Assembly (NCBI GenBank): GCA_947450605.1
Contig: CANFWB010000003.1
Coordinates: 1-64,000 of the forward strand
Reading direction: 5' to 3'
Length of the DNA: 64,000 nucleotides
Source of the DNA: Burkholderiaceae bacterium
GTDB taxonomy: Bacteria; Pseudomonadota; Gammaproteobacteria; Burkholderiales; Burkholderiaceae
Under the pieces are notes generated by a model. The model ran no database searches and was not told the origin of the DNA. It saw nothing but the letters and a program-made list of their open reading frames with translations. This document shows positions 22,264-32,567 of the stretch, one piece after another; position 1 is the stretch's first letter; every line of letters starts with the position of its first letter. The position numbers and the translations under genes were made by a program.

Positions 22264-22538
22264 CCATCTTTGTCATAGTCTTTATGAGTTAAAACGGCCT
22301 TTATATAACAAATCTGCCTTTCAAACTGGAGGTAAGCTACAAGGCGATATTTATTTCTACAAATGTTAAATACATACAAATCTCGTACCTTGTCTGCTGA
22401 TGAAAAAACTTGCCTTACTTCCGCAAAGTTCTTAAAAAAACCAAATTCCATCAACTTTCGCCAAGTCTGAAGTGATTCCTGAGAATCTCTATGTTTAGCT
22501 GAAAATTCAAGTAGTCGACGATTTGTAATGACTCTCAT
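22254..22538 (-). CDS. higB: HigB-type mRNA interferase toxin
   Basis: MRVITNRRLLEFSAKHRDSQESLQTWRKLMEFGFFKNFAEVRQVFSSADKVRDLYVFNICRNKYRLVAYLQFERQICYIKAVLTHKDYDKDGWK; overlaps higA. The track's longer ORF start is not needed. Confidence 0.87.
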   Translation of the reverse strand: MRVITNRRLLEFSAKHRDSQESLQTWRKLMEFGFFKNFAEVRQVFSSADKVRDLYVFNICRNKYRLVAYLQFERQICYIKAVLTHKDYDKDGWK

Positions 22539-22545
22539 AAAATAA

Positions 22546-22568
22546 TTATATTGCAAATTGCAATATAA
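22546..22568. promoter_or_regulatory. 23-bp palindrome, candidate HigBA operator between divergent genes
   Basis: TTATATTGCAA-A-TTGCAATATAA: 11-bp perfect inverted arms, 8 bp upstream of the higB ATG. Confidence 0.75.
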
Positions 22569-22600
22569 GGAGTAATTAAAGCATAACCTTATTCTTACAA

Positions 22601-22933
22601 GTGCATAATAAAAAACTAAAATTAAGGCATCAACCTCAAGGACAAAAGGTGGGAAAAATGCACAATCCGTCACACCCTGGATTGACAATTAAAGAGGATA
22701 TTCTCCCCGCCCTCGGCATAAGTGTGACTGAGGCTGCAGAGCAACTAGGGGTTACGCAAACTGCACTTACGCATCTAATTAATGGGAGGGCTGCCATTTC
22801 TCCCGAAATGGCTATACGTATTGAGAGATGGTTGGGTGTTAAAAACGGTGGCAGTGCTAATGCTTGGCTGAGTCAGCAGGCCGCATATGATCGGTGGCAA
22901 AAAAGCGCGCCGGGTTTAAAAAAGCGCAACTAA
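22601..22933 (+). CDS. HigA/VapI-family HTH antitoxin without an adjacent same-strand toxin; start may be the internal Met of MHNPSHPG
   Basis: [58 protein letters not shown]. Confidence 0.82.
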   Translation: MHNKKLKLRHQPQGQKVGKMHNPSHPGLTIKEDILPALGISVTEAAEQLGVTQTALTHLINGRAAISPEMAIRIERWLGVKNGGSANAWLSQQAAYDRWQKSAPGLKKRN

Positions 22934-22963
22934 ATTGAATTTAGTGAAATTGCCAAAATTTCT

Positions 22964-24004
22964 TTACAGAATATTTGGCTCAATTTCAAGTTGCACATTA
23001 AATTTACCCGCAACTTCCTCTTGGATACTTTTTGCTAAATTCAGGATGTCAGTGGCTTTGCCGTCGCCATGATTGACCAGTACCAATGCTTGGTTTTCAT
23101 AAACGCCCACAGAGCCAACGCGCTTGCCTTTAAAGCCGCATTGATCAATGAGCCAACCAGCGGCTAGCTTGCGTTTGCCAGGAGTATCTGGGTAAGAAAC
23201 TAGGTTTGGAAATTGTTGAATTAACAATTCGTATTGCTCATTGCACACAATCGGGTTTTGGAAAAAACTTCCAGCATTACCAATCACTTTGGGGTCTGGT
23301 AACTTCTTCGATCGGATAGCGCACACCGCATCAAAAACTTGCTTAGCATTTGGAGGATTTTTTTGTTCAGAGAACTGCTTTGCTAGATCGGCATATTGAA
23401 GTCGCGCTTGCCAAGCATTGGGGATTTTAAAAACGACCTTTGTCACGATAAACCGATTGGGATGTTGCTTGAAGTAGCTATCGCGATAGGCGAATTGGCA
23501 TGCAGCTTGCGGGAGGGTGACAAAGGCATGGGTCGCAGAATCAAACGCTTCGATATTGTCTATATATTCCCCGACCTCAACACCATAGGCACCAATGTTT
23601 TGAATGGGCGCGGCCCCAACGGTTCCAGGTATGAGTGCGAGGTTCTCGAGTCCTGGTAGATTGTGATCTAGCGTCCAAGCAACGAATTCATGCCAATTGA
23701 CGCCTGCACCAATAGCTACCCACGTATTCTGGTCATCTGACTTGATTAGCTCTTGACCCAAAATATTGATCAGCAGCGTAGCGCCAGGCAATTGGTCTGG
23801 AAGAATCACATTGCTGCCACCGCCTAATACACGCCAGGCCAGTTTCTGATTACCAAGCTCTTCCACTAGTCTTGGCAATTGATCGCTAGAGGAGATTTCG
23901 TAAGCAAGCTCCGCTGTCGAATCTAGCCCAAAGCTATTCCGGTGCTTGAGCCCCATGTTGGGAGTCAATTTTGCTGGTTGGGGCGCATTTTTCGCGGAGT
24001 TCAT
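22964..24004 (-). CDS. murB: UDP-N-acetylmuramate dehydrogenase
   Basis: LGGGSNVILPD; GTVGAAPIQNIGAYGVE; GNAGSFFQNP. Confidence 0.96.
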   Translation of the reverse strand: MNSAKNAPQPAKLTPNMGLKHRNSFGLDSTAELAYEISSSDQLPRLVEELGNQKLAWRVLGGGSNVILPDQLPGATLLINILGQELIKSDDQNTWVAIGAGVNWHEFVAWTLDHNLPGLENLALIPGTVGAAPIQNIGAYGVEVGEYIDNIEAFDSATHAFVTLPQAACQFAYRDSYFKQHPNRFIVTKVVFKIPNAWQARLQYADLAKQFSEQKNPPNAKQVFDAVCAIRSKKLPDPKVIGNAGSFFQNPIVCNEQYELLIQQFPNLVSYPDTPGKRKLAAGWLIDQCGFKGKRVGSVGVYENQALVLVNHGDGKATDILNLAKSIQEEVAGKFNVQLEIEPNIL

Positions 24005-24122
24005 GCCACAATCTTATTCGTGTTCGAGTTTCTGGCAGTAATTTATAGGAAAACTTGAAAAGTAACAAAGCAACATATGCAATTTGCCAATTCATTGATG
24101 AAGATTATTTAAGGAGTTTGAG

Positions 24123-24608
24123 ATGCCCTCATTTGACGTAGTGTGTGAGCCAGACATGATTGAGTTGAAAAACGCGATCGAGCAATCTAATAAAGAGATT
24201 ACCAATCGTTTTGACTTTAAGGGTTCTGATAGCCGCGTTGAGCAAAAGGACGAGACCTTGATCTTGTTTGGCGATGATGACTTCAAATTGGGTCAAGTAC
24301 GCGATGTCTTATACGGCAAGATGGCTAAGCGTAATGTGGACGTGCGTTATCTGAAAGATGATAAAAAAGAGACTATCGGTAGCGATAAGCGCAAGCAAAC
24401 GATGAAAATTCAAAAAGGGATTACGTCGGAGTTGGCTAAAAAGGTGGTCCGCATCATTAAAGACAGCAAGATTAAGGTTCAAGCCAGTATTCAGGGTGAT
24501 GCAGTGCGCGTCACAGGTACTAAGCGCGATGATTTGCAAGAAACTATGGCAATGCTTAAGAAAGAAGTAACTGAGGCGCCATTGGGCTTTAATAACTTCC
24601 GTGACTAA
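24123..24608 (+). CDS. yajQ: YajQ family nucleotide-binding protein
   Basis: [35 protein letters not shown]. Confidence 0.95.
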   Translation: MPSFDVVCEPDMIELKNAIEQSNKEITNRFDFKGSDSRVEQKDETLILFGDDDFKLGQVRDVLYGKMAKRNVDVRYLKDDKKETIGSDKRKQTMKIQKGITSELAKKVVRIIKDSKIKVQASIQGDAVRVTGTKRDDLQETMAMLKKEVTEAPLGFNNFRD

Positions 24609-25536
24609 TGTAGCTGGCCCTGCAGCTAGCGCTGCCATTCCACTAACAAGCCAAGAGGCGATTGAGCGTTTCTGCGACGCTTGTTGGTTGGAGGATGGGT
24701 TGGCAAAAAACAGCCTGTCTGCCTATCGCCGAGACCTCTTACTCTTAGCTCAGTGGCTCCAAAAGGACTCAGGCACTGATCTTTATGCGGTAACTGAAAA
24801 AGATCTCACTGCTTACATTGCGCATCGACGCGCTGATAAAGCCACTACTGCAAATCGCCGTTTAACCGTCTTCAAGCGGTTTTATCGCCATGCTCTGCGC
24901 ATGAATTTGGTTAAAAGTGATCCTTGCATAGGCTTGCGTGCTGCAAAGCAAGCATTGCGTTTCCCTAAAACCTTAAGCGAAGATCAGGTCACATCTTTGC
25001 TCAATGCCCCTGACGTGGAAACTTCTTTAGGATTGCGCGATCGCACCATGTTGGAGTTGATGTATGCCAGTGGCTTGCGTGTATCAGAAATTGTGGCCCT
25101 AAAGACTGTCGCTCTAGGATTAAATGAGGGCGTGATTCGGGTGGTGAATGGTAAGGGCGGTAAAGAGCGCTTAGTGCCATTTGGTGGTGAAGCGGGCCAG
25201 TGGTTGCGCCGCTATTTAGCAGATGCCAGAACACCATTGCTAGAAGGTAAAACATCCGATGCCGTGTTCATTGGGCGCCATACCGGAACGGGTCTAAGCC
25301 GCCAGGCCTTCTGGGTACTAATAAAGCGCTATGCCACGATTGCCAATATTCCTGTGGCTTTATCCCCGCACACCCTACGTCATGCCTTTGCTACCCATTT
25401 GCTCAACCATGGTGCCGATTTGAGGGTGGTGCAGCTCCTTTTGGGCCATGCTGATATCTCGACAACTCAGATCTATACCCATGTGGCTAGAGAACGTCTT
25501 AAATCCATTCATCAGCAGCATCACCCTAGGGGGTAG
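24601..25536 (+). CDS. xerD: Site-specific tyrosine recombinase XerD
   Basis: [56 protein letters not shown]. Confidence 0.95.
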   Translation: MTNVAGPAASAAIPLTSQEAIERFCDACWLEDGLAKNSLSAYRRDLLLLAQWLQKDSGTDLYAVTEKDLTAYIAHRRADKATTANRRLTVFKRFYRHALRMNLVKSDPCIGLRAAKQALRFPKTLSEDQVTSLLNAPDVETSLGLRDRTMLELMYASGLRVSEIVALKTVALGLNEGVIRVVNGKGGKERLVPFGGEAGQWLRRYLADARTPLLEGKTSDAVFIGRHTGTGLSRQAFWVLIKRYATIANIPVALSPHTLRHAFATHLLNHGADLRVVQLLLGHADISTTQIYTHVARERLKSIHQQHHPRG

Positions 25537-25619
25537 GGGCAGCTAAGCTGCTGAGGTCTCCTACGTGCTGTTATGCCTTGCTATCAAGCAATACTTTAAT
25601 AAGTGTTTAAGATAGCACC

Positions 25620-26255
25620 ATGAATTTCACCTTAGACCTGTTGCTCATTCCGCTTGCCTACCTCATCGGCTCAATCTCTTTTGCGGTAGTGGTGAGTAAG
25701 TGCATGCGCTTGCCCGACCCCCATTCTTACGGCTCAGGTAATCCCGGCGCTACGAATGTTCTACGCACTGGTAATAAGTTGGCAGCTGTTCTCACCTTAA
25801 TGGGGGATGCGCTCAAGGGGTATTTCGCTGTCATGTTGGCGCGCGTGCTTTTGGGCGATGAGTCCCTGACGTCGACACTCCACTCTTGGTTATTGTGTGG
25901 TGTCGTGATTGCCGTCTTCTTGGGCCATGTGTTTCCTCTATTTCATGGGTTTAAGGGTGGCAAGGGCGTGGCTACAGCTTGCGGTATCTTGTTCGGTATT
26001 AACTGGATCTTGGGATTGGCCACATTGGCTACTTGGGTCATTGTGGCAAGGTTTATGCGCTACTCATCATTGGCAGCATTGGCTGCAGCAGTATTCGGCC
26101 CCATCTACTTTGTATTCTTATTTGGTTTTCAGCCAATGGGTCTTGCGCTCTTAGTGGTTTGCCTTTTATTGATCTGGCGCCATCGCAGCAATATCCGCAA
26201 TTTGATGAACGGCACAGAGAGTCGAATTGGCTCCAAGAAAACAGGGCAATCATGA
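25620..26255 (+). CDS. plsY: Glycerol-3-phosphate acyltransferase
   Basis: [41 protein letters not shown]. Confidence 0.95.
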   Translation: MNFTLDLLLIPLAYLIGSISFAVVVSKCMRLPDPHSYGSGNPGATNVLRTGNKLAAVLTLMGDALKGYFAVMLARVLLGDESLTSTLHSWLLCGVVIAVFLGHVFPLFHGFKGGKGVATACGILFGINWILGLATLATWVIVARFMRYSSLAALAAAVFGPIYFVFLFGFQPMGLALLVVCLLLIWRHRSNIRNLMNGTESRIGSKKTGQS

Positions 26256-26623
26256 CCATCGCTTATTGGTGTGTTCTTTTCATGGGCTTGTTCCCTTATG
26301 TTGCGGCCGGCATTGCCAAAAAGGGATTTGAGGGTTACGACAACGGTATGCCAAGACAGTGGCTTGCCAAGCAGACAGGTTTTCGGGCGCGTGCCAATGC
26401 CGCACAAGCTAATCTTTTTGAATCGCTCCCCCTCTTTTTTGCTGCGGTGATCATTGCGCACATATCCAATGCGTCGCAACAAAGAGTAGACCTACTTGCA
26501 CTTGGATTTGTGGCGGCACGTATTGCCTATGCCATTTGCTATGTAGGCAATTGGCCCACTGTAAGATCGATTGTTTGGCTCGCTGGCATGGCTTGCGTGA
26601 TAACGATCTTCTTTCAGATCTAG
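26252..26623 (+). CDS. MAPEG family membrane protein
   Basis: [25 protein letters not shown]...[28 protein letters not shown] overlap with plsY. Confidence 0.8.
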   Translation: MTIAYWCVLFMGLFPYVAAGIAKKGFEGYDNGMPRQWLAKQTGFRARANAAQANLFESLPLFFAAVIIAHISNASQQRVDLLALGFVAARIAYAICYVGNWPTVRSIVWLAGMACVITIFFQI

Positions 26624-26691
26624 CAAAGTCCACAAAGCACCAATCAGAGTATTAAAAAGTACTTAAAAATCATTAACGAGACAAAACATTC

Positions 26692-27471
26692 ATGGCGATT
26701 AAAAACACTCCTACTAAAAAAACCACAAGCGCCAAGCCTGTGAAGACGGCTGTAGGGCCCCCTGTAAAAAAAGTTGCAGTAAAAAAGACTGATGCTGGCA
26801 CACCTTTGTCTGTGGTGATTCGCCGTCGCATCGAGGCTCAAAAAGCGCGCTTTCATGCGAATGACAATATCTCCGCTTTTATCAAGCCAGGTGAGTTAGA
26901 GAGCTTGGTTGATGAGGTAGCAGGGAAGATGCAGGCAGTGCTAGAGAGTTTAGTCATTGACACTGAGAGTGATCACAATACAAAAAATACCAGTCAACGT
27001 GTAGCAAAAATGTTTGTTAAAGAAGTATTTAATGGTCGCTACGTTGAGCAGCCAACTCTTACTAAATTTCCCAATGTGAGCAAATTAAATGAGTTGATGA
27101 TCATTGGCCCTATCACTGTACGCAGTGCTTGCTCCCACCATCTTTGCCCCATCATGGGCCGCATTTGGATTGGGGTTCTCCCAAGCAAAGAGTCGGCACT
27201 GATTGGTCTGTCAAAATATTCACGCTTAACTGAATGGGTGATGTGCCGCCCACAAATTCAGGAAGAGGCGGTAGTGGAGTTGGCCGACATGCTGGAGAGA
27301 AAAATCAAGCCCATTGGTGTTGCCATCGTGATGGATGCGGATCATTTCTGCATGCAATGGCGTGGCGTTAAAGATCGTGATTCAAAGATGGTCAACAGCG
27401 TGATGCGCGGAGCCTTCTTAAAAGACTCTAATTTGCGCAGAGAGTTTTTATCTCTGCTTGAGAGAAGATAA
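26692..27471 (+). CDS. folE: GTP cyclohydrolase I with a Lys/Thr-rich N-terminal extension
   Basis: RVAKMFVKEVFNGRY; SACSHHLCPIMGRIWIGVLP; GLSKYSRL; EFLSLL. Confidence 0.93.
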   Translation: MAIKNTPTKKTTSAKPVKTAVGPPVKKVAVKKTDAGTPLSVVIRRRIEAQKARFHANDNISAFIKPGELESLVDEVAGKMQAVLESLVIDTESDHNTKNTSQRVAKMFVKEVFNGRYVEQPTLTKFPNVSKLNELMIIGPITVRSACSHHLCPIMGRIWIGVLPSKESALIGLSKYSRLTEWVMCRPQIQEEAVVELADMLERKIKPIGVAIVMDADHFCMQWRGVKDRDSKMVNSVMRGAFLKDSNLRREFLSLLERR

Positions 27472-27480
27472 AGTTAGTAG

Positions 27481-27714
27481 ATGAGAGCTTACGCTTCAAT
27501 GCAAGCCCTGCTCAAAGCCACAGCCAGTTTCTTGATTGCTGCTACTTTATTTGCATGCTCCTCGTATCCTGATATCAATAGCGATCCCGCCAAGAACAAT
27601 AAGGCCACCTTTCAGCGTGATGCTCTGGAATGCGCCCAGTCCTACCCGGAGGCTGGGTCAGGGGTGCACATTAAGCAGCGAATTAGCTGTATGAATATCA
27701 AGGGATGGCATTAA
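27481..27714 (+). CDS. Small putative lipoprotein
   Basis: Signal peptide with lipobox-like ATLFACSS; 77 aa. Confidence 0.55.
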   Translation: MRAYASMQALLKATASFLIAATLFACSSYPDINSDPAKNNKATFQRDALECAQSYPEAGSGVHIKQRISCMNIKGWH

Positions 27715-27893
27715 TCTGTTCGGGTGATCTCTGACTTATTGAGCGTGATGCCATATTTTATTCTTTGAGAACAATTCTCAACAAAATCATCAATTAAATC
27801 AATTGCTTACATTGGTCATAGTTGAGTAATTTGATCTGCTCTATGATCCAATCTAATATCAATTTTTGTTCTATCTCACCCTCTGGAGTCCAT

Positions 27894-28202
27894 ATGAAAA
27901 ATAGTCGTCGCCAATTTATGATTTTGTCCGCTGCTGGTGCTTGCACCTTGGCTTTGAACGGTAAAGTTCAGGCTCAAGCGATGGTTGCTGAAACTGATCC
28001 ACAGGCTGCTGCTTTAGGTTACAAGGCGAACGCTACTACTGTAGATAAAGCAAAGTACGCTAAATACGCTGCTGGTCAAGAGTGCGATAACTGCGCCTTG
28101 TTCCAGGGTAAAGTTGGTGCTGCTGCTGGTGGTTGCTCACTGTTTGCTGGTAAGCAAGTTGCTGGTAAAGGCTGGTGCTCTGCTTACGCCAAGAAGGCTT
28201 AG
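27894..28202 (+). CDS. High-potential iron-sulfur protein (HiPIP), Tat-exported
   Basis: Tat-like SRRQFMILSAAG; C-x2-C ... GGCSLFAGKQVAGKGWCSAY cluster-binding cysteines. Confidence 0.92.
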   Translation: MKNSRRQFMILSAAGACTLALNGKVQAQAMVAETDPQAAALGYKANATTVDKAKYAKYAAGQECDNCALFQGKVGAAAGGCSLFAGKQVAGKGWCSAYAKKA

Positions 28203-28244
28203 TTTTTTAGCGGTTGCTTATTCAAGTTGTAGTTTGGAAATCTT

Positions 28245-28270
28245 AAAGCCCATCATTGATGGGCTTTTTC
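28245..28270 (+). terminator. Rho-independent terminator after HiPIP
   Basis: aaagcccatcattgatgggctttttc stem with T tract. Confidence 0.8.
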
Positions 28271-28356
28271 ACAAACAAGCAAATTATCGACTGCTTTTTA
28301 AGTGGTCATTACCCTGCAAGATGGGCACTAAAGCTTATATTCCCAATGCATAGAAT

Positions 28357-30387
28357 TTGTGGCGAACTAAATATTTTTTCAACCTGCCAATTAACATTAA
28401 CCATCAAATAATGCATCCCCCTAATTCTAGTATTACAGCGCCTAGCCATCAGAAATATCGCCCTGATATAGATGGATTAAGGGCGATAGCCGTTCTCTCG
28501 GTGGTAGGTTTTCATGCGTTCGGAGTTATGGGCGGGTATGCCGGAGTCGACATATTTTTTGTTATTTCTGGTTTTTTAATTTCTACGATTATCTTTGAGG
28601 GTCTGGATAAAAATTCTTTTAGTTTTGCAGATTTTTACCAAAGACGCATTAGAAGAATATTCCCTTCATTATTTTTAGTGCTCATCACCTGCTTGATTTT
28701 TGGGTGGCTTGCACTGTTTGCTGATGAGTATCGGGAATTGGGAAAGCATGTCAGTTCCGGCGCTGGGTTTGTATCTAATTTAGTCTTGTGGCAAGAGAGT
28801 GGATATTTTGATAGTGCTGCAGAGAAAAAATTTCTATTGCACTTATGGTCCCTTGGGATTGAAGAGCAGTTTTATATTTTTTGGCCACTCCTCACTTTTT
28901 TCCTTTGGAGGCTTCGAAAACATTTCCTGTGGATACTGTTCGGGCTACTTTTTACATCTTTCTTTCTCAATATTTGGTTTATCGGGGAGGATAGTATTGC
29001 CACCTTTTACTCTCCGTTCACTCGTTTTTGGGAGCTCCTCTGCGGGGCTTGCTTGGCCTATGTGACGCTCTATCACAAAATACTGATTGATTTTCTAAAC
29101 AGATGGGCCAATGCTTGCGGATTGATTGGGCTCTTATTAATTGCTGGTGCCATCTCTTTCTTTTCCAAAAATTTGACTTTTCCAGGTTGGTGGGCTTGCA
29201 TTCCAGTCTTGGGTACAACCTTATTAATCATCGCTGGTACAAAGTCTTGGGTCGGTAAAAAGATTTTGTCAAATAAAATATTGGTTTGGTTTGGCTTGAT
29301 TAGTTTCCCTCTTTACCTCTGGCATTGGCCGCTATTAACTTTTGTGAAAGTTGTTGGTGGAAACTCAAGATGGATGACGATTAGCGCAATTCTTTTGTCT
29401 ATTGTTCTAGCATGGCTTTCGTACCGTTATGTTGAAAGGTCTTTTAGGTACGGCAAGGCGTTAAAAGAGAAATCCATATTCTTGGCGTTTGGAATGCTGA
29501 CGGTTGCGCTCTTGGGATGGATTGTTTACTCAGAAGGTGGTTTTCCATTTCGGATTGACGATGGCCATAGCGGTAGGCTTGCCGCTAAATATCGTCTTCA
29601 ATTGGAGTGGCCCGAAAACTATAACCGTAGCGCTGAATGCGTTGCTAAATACGGCGCTGATCAATATTGCCTGGTTGAGAATATTGCCGAACCACCAACG
29701 GTTGCTCTTATTGGCGACTCACATGCGAACCATTTTTATCCAGGATTGAATGAATACTATAGAAATCATGGTGGCAATCTAATACTTCTCGGAGCTGGTG
29801 GTTGCCCACCATTCTTTGATATAAGTAGAGTGACAAAGCCTCCTGAGCCCAACCTACAGTGCGATAGAAGAACATCCCACCTGCATAAATTTGTATTAAA
29901 TGACCCGCATATTAAAACGGTATTTATTGCCTTTAGGCATAACCTAACATTCGAAAGCAACTTTATTTTTGATGATAAGTTACACCAATTGGATTCTCTA
30001 GATAATTACCAGGCAACAGTTTTAGCTTTAACTAGAACTATCAAAATGCTTGAAGCAAAGGGAAAACAGGTTGTCCTTTTATATGATATGCCGGAGCTCA
30101 ATCATGATGTGCGATCTTGTACTTTCAAGAGGCCTCACTTTTCAAATGGCGCTACCTGTAGCTTGGATCAAATTGGATTGATAGACGATTTTGCTAATTA
30201 CAATAAATTGATTGAAACTTTACTCAGTAATACCCAGGTCAAGGTGTTTGATACTCGACCGTACATCAAGGGAATTTTCCCAATTGATGGCAAGGATAAT
30301 TTAAATTACAGGGACTCTACTCACCTATCGTATGGTGGCTCTATGTTTTTTGCTGACAAGTACGATTTCAAGGAGCTGAAAAAATAA
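28357..30387 (+). CDS. OafA/YrhL-type acyltransferase-3 with C-terminal SGNH domain; real start probably MHPPNSS (~28411)
   Basis: YRPDIDGLRAIAVLSVVGFHAF; SLGIEEQFYIFWPL; ALIGDSHANHF SGNH motif. Confidence 0.92.
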   Translation: MWRTKYFFNLPININHQIMHPPNSSITAPSHQKYRPDIDGLRAIAVLSVVGFHAFGVMGGYAGVDIFFVISGFLISTIIFEGLDKNSFSFADFYQRRIRRIFPSLFLVLITCLIFGWLALFADEYRELGKHVSSGAGFVSNLVLWQESGYFDSAAEKKFLLHLWSLGIEEQFYIFWPLLTFFLWRLRKHFLWILFGLLFTSFFLNIWFIGEDSIATFYSPFTRFWELLCGACLAYVTLYHKILIDFLNRWANACGLIGLLLIAGAISFFSKNLTFPGWWACIPVLGTTLLIIAGTKSWVGKKILSNKILVWFGLISFPLYLWHWPLLTFVKVVGGNSRWMTISAILLSIVLAWLSYRYVERSFRYGKALKEKSIFLAFGMLTVALLGWIVYSEGGFPFRIDDGHSGRLAAKYRLQLEWPENYNRSAECVAKYGADQYCLVENIAEPPTVALIGDSHANHFYPGLNEYYRNHGGNLILLGAGGCPPFFDISRVTKPPEPNLQCDRRTSHLHKFVLNDPHIKTVFIAFRHNLTFESNFIFDDKLHQLDSLDNYQATVLALTRTIKMLEAKGKQVVLLYDMPELNHDVRSCTFKRPHFSNGATCSLDQIGLIDDFANYNKLIETLLSNTQVKVFDTRPYIKGIFPIDGKDNLNYRDSTHLSYGGSMFFADKYDFKELKK

Positions 30388-30600
30388 TGGGCTTAGTTTT
30401 TTTGTAGGATTCGTAAAGGTGATGTTAATGTTAAGAGAAGCTATTCAGAAGAGGCTTAATTAAAGGGGTGCATACGATAACTGGGTTGTGGGCATTGATG
30501 CTTGGGGTAATAGCCACTTCTTTTTCGTGCCATCAAAAAAGTGAGCTTGATTGCTAAACACCTATAAAATTGAGTCATATTTACAAAAAGCATAAAGGTT

Positions 30601-32130
30601 TTGCAAATTAATCCCATGGATAAAGCCACCTTAGTTATTCCGGTAATTCTTTGCGGCGGATCGGGCACTCGTCTGTGGCCTTTGTCGCGCTCAGGCTTTC
30701 CAAAGCAGTTTTTGGTGCTTTCGGGCGACGATTCAAGTCAGAGCTTGTTCCAGCAGGCAATTCAGAGAATGAATGCGGTAGGGGCTGGGCAGGGTATGAA
30801 TTTGGGCTCCACCCTCATTGTTACAAACGAGGAGCACCGTTTTTTAGTCTTAGATCAATTGCGTGAATTAAGGGATGTCAGGGCAACACTGCTACTTGAG
30901 CCAGTAGGGCGAAATACCGCTCCGGCGTTAAGTTTGGCCGCCTTTGCGGCAGTGGATCTCGTAGGGGGTGCTGCCGCCACTGAAAATGACCCTATTTTAC
31001 TGATTACCCCAGCAGATCAAACGGTTAAAAACCAGACTGCATTTGTCAGGGCGTTGCGAGAATCTGTATCGGTAGTTGAGGCTGATCAATCCAAACAAAC
31101 AATTGCCATATTGGGAATTACGCCAACCGCGCCTGAAACTGGTTATGGCTATATTAAGCGACAAGGACTTCCCGGTGAGAATCAGGAATATGCGGTGGAA
31201 AAATTTGTAGAAAAGCCTGATGTAAAGACTGCGCAAAGTTATTTAGCGGATGGTAGCTACCTTTGGAATAGTGGCATGTTTGTATTGCGTGCTAGCACAT
31301 GGCTGTCTGCTTTAAAGGAATTTCGTCCGGATATTTTTAGTGTGACTGAAGCTGCATGGCTTTCTCGTAGTAGCGATCATTCTGATCGAACCCACTTTAT
31401 TCGCCCTGATTCGGAAATTTTCAAAACAGTTCCCAGTGAATCGATCGACTATGCAGTGATAGAAAAATGCCCTGGCAGCAAGTTCTCGGTAAAAATGGTT
31501 GAGCTCAGTGCCGGTTGGAGTGATCTGGGTGCCTGGGATGCTGTATGGCAGGTGGGGAAACAAGATGAGAGCGGTAACGTGATCTCGGGGGATGTCATTG
31601 TTAGCAACTCTAAAAACTCATTGATTCATTCGAGTGGCAGATTGATTAGCGCTGTCGGAGTGGAAGATCTTATTATTATTGAAACTGCTGACGCAGTTCT
31701 GGTGGCCGATCGAAAAAATAGTCAAGATGTCAAAAATGTCGTTTCTCAACTAGAGGCACAAAAGCGGGAGGAGAAAAACCTTCATCGCAAAGTTGCTCGG
31801 CCTTGGGGTTGGTATGACAGTGTAGATGAAGGTGAGCGCTTCAAGGTGAAGCGCATCCAAGTAAAGTCTGGAGCTAGCCTCTCATTGCAAATGCATCACC
31901 ACAGGGCTGAGCACTGGATTGTGGTCAAAGGCGTTGCGGAGATTACCAATGGTGATCAAGTCATCACCCTGACGGAGAATCAAAGTACCTATATTCCTCA
32001 GGGGCAAACCCATCGCTTAGCTAACCCAGGAAAGACGCCGCTGGAAATCATTGAAGTGCAGTCGGGTAGTTATCTGGGTGAAGACGATATCGTGCGTTTT
32101 GAGGATAGTTATGGACGCTCTAATTCATGA
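30601..32130 (+). CDS. manC: Mannose-1-phosphate guanylyltransferase / mannose-6-phosphate isomerase; start likely MDKATLV (~30616)
   Basis: VILCGGSGTRLWPLSRSGFPKQFL; RPWGWYDSVDEGERFKVKRI. Confidence 0.94.
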   Translation: MQINPMDKATLVIPVILCGGSGTRLWPLSRSGFPKQFLVLSGDDSSQSLFQQAIQRMNAVGAGQGMNLGSTLIVTNEEHRFLVLDQLRELRDVRATLLLEPVGRNTAPALSLAAFAAVDLVGGAAATENDPILLITPADQTVKNQTAFVRALRESVSVVEADQSKQTIAILGITPTAPETGYGYIKRQGLPGENQEYAVEKFVEKPDVKTAQSYLADGSYLWNSGMFVLRASTWLSALKEFRPDIFSVTEAAWLSRSSDHSDRTHFIRPDSEIFKTVPSESIDYAVIEKCPGSKFSVKMVELSAGWSDLGAWDAVWQVGKQDESGNVISGDVIVSNSKNSLIHSSGRLISAVGVEDLIIIETADAVLVADRKNSQDVKNVVSQLEAQKREEKNLHRKVARPWGWYDSVDEGERFKVKRIQVKSGASLSLQMHHHRAEHWIVVKGVAEITNGDQVITLTENQSTYIPQGQTHRLANPGKTPLEIIEVQSGSYLGEDDIVRFEDSYGRSNS

Positions 32131-32537
32131 GCAATATCAAGCTAGCAGTTAAAACCTCTGATACTCCAATTTGCGGTGTAAGTCGGCGGGATACTGGTAG
32201 TGAAAAGTTAAAACTTGGCCGATTAGATATTTGGAGGGATTGGGCTTGGGTGCCAGAATGTATAGAGGCGATGTTGCTTATGCTGCAAAAAAATCAGCCT
32301 CAAGATTATGTGATTACTATGGGGACAGCAATTACCCTAGAGGGGTTTGTGAAAACTGCATTTGAGCAAGCCGGCCTCACCCGGAAGGATCCCGTTGCTC
32401 AGGATTCAAATCTTTCCCAACATACCGATTTGGCTATTGGGCGTTCTCACCCTAGTACAGTGCATCAGATGTTAGCTTGGAAAGCTTCGACCCAAAGGGT
32501 TAAGGTTGTTAAAAAAATGTATCACTCTTTACAATGA
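32127..32537 (+). pseudogene. C-terminal remnant of a GDP-mannose 4,6-dehydratase-like gene
   Basis: LKLGRLDIWRDWAWVPECIEAMLLMLQKNQPQDYVITMGTAITLEGFV aligns to the C-terminal third of the 58416-59375 protein; lacks the Rossmann and YxxxK regions. Confidence 0.85.
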
Positions 32538-32567
32538 ATCAAGTTAAATAAGTAAGCAAAGATCACT

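Noticed and set aside
30387-30600. Short frame VHTITGLWALMLGVIATSFSCHQKSELDC upstream of manC
   Set aside because: About 30 codons with weak start context and no recognisable family; cannot be supported as a gene
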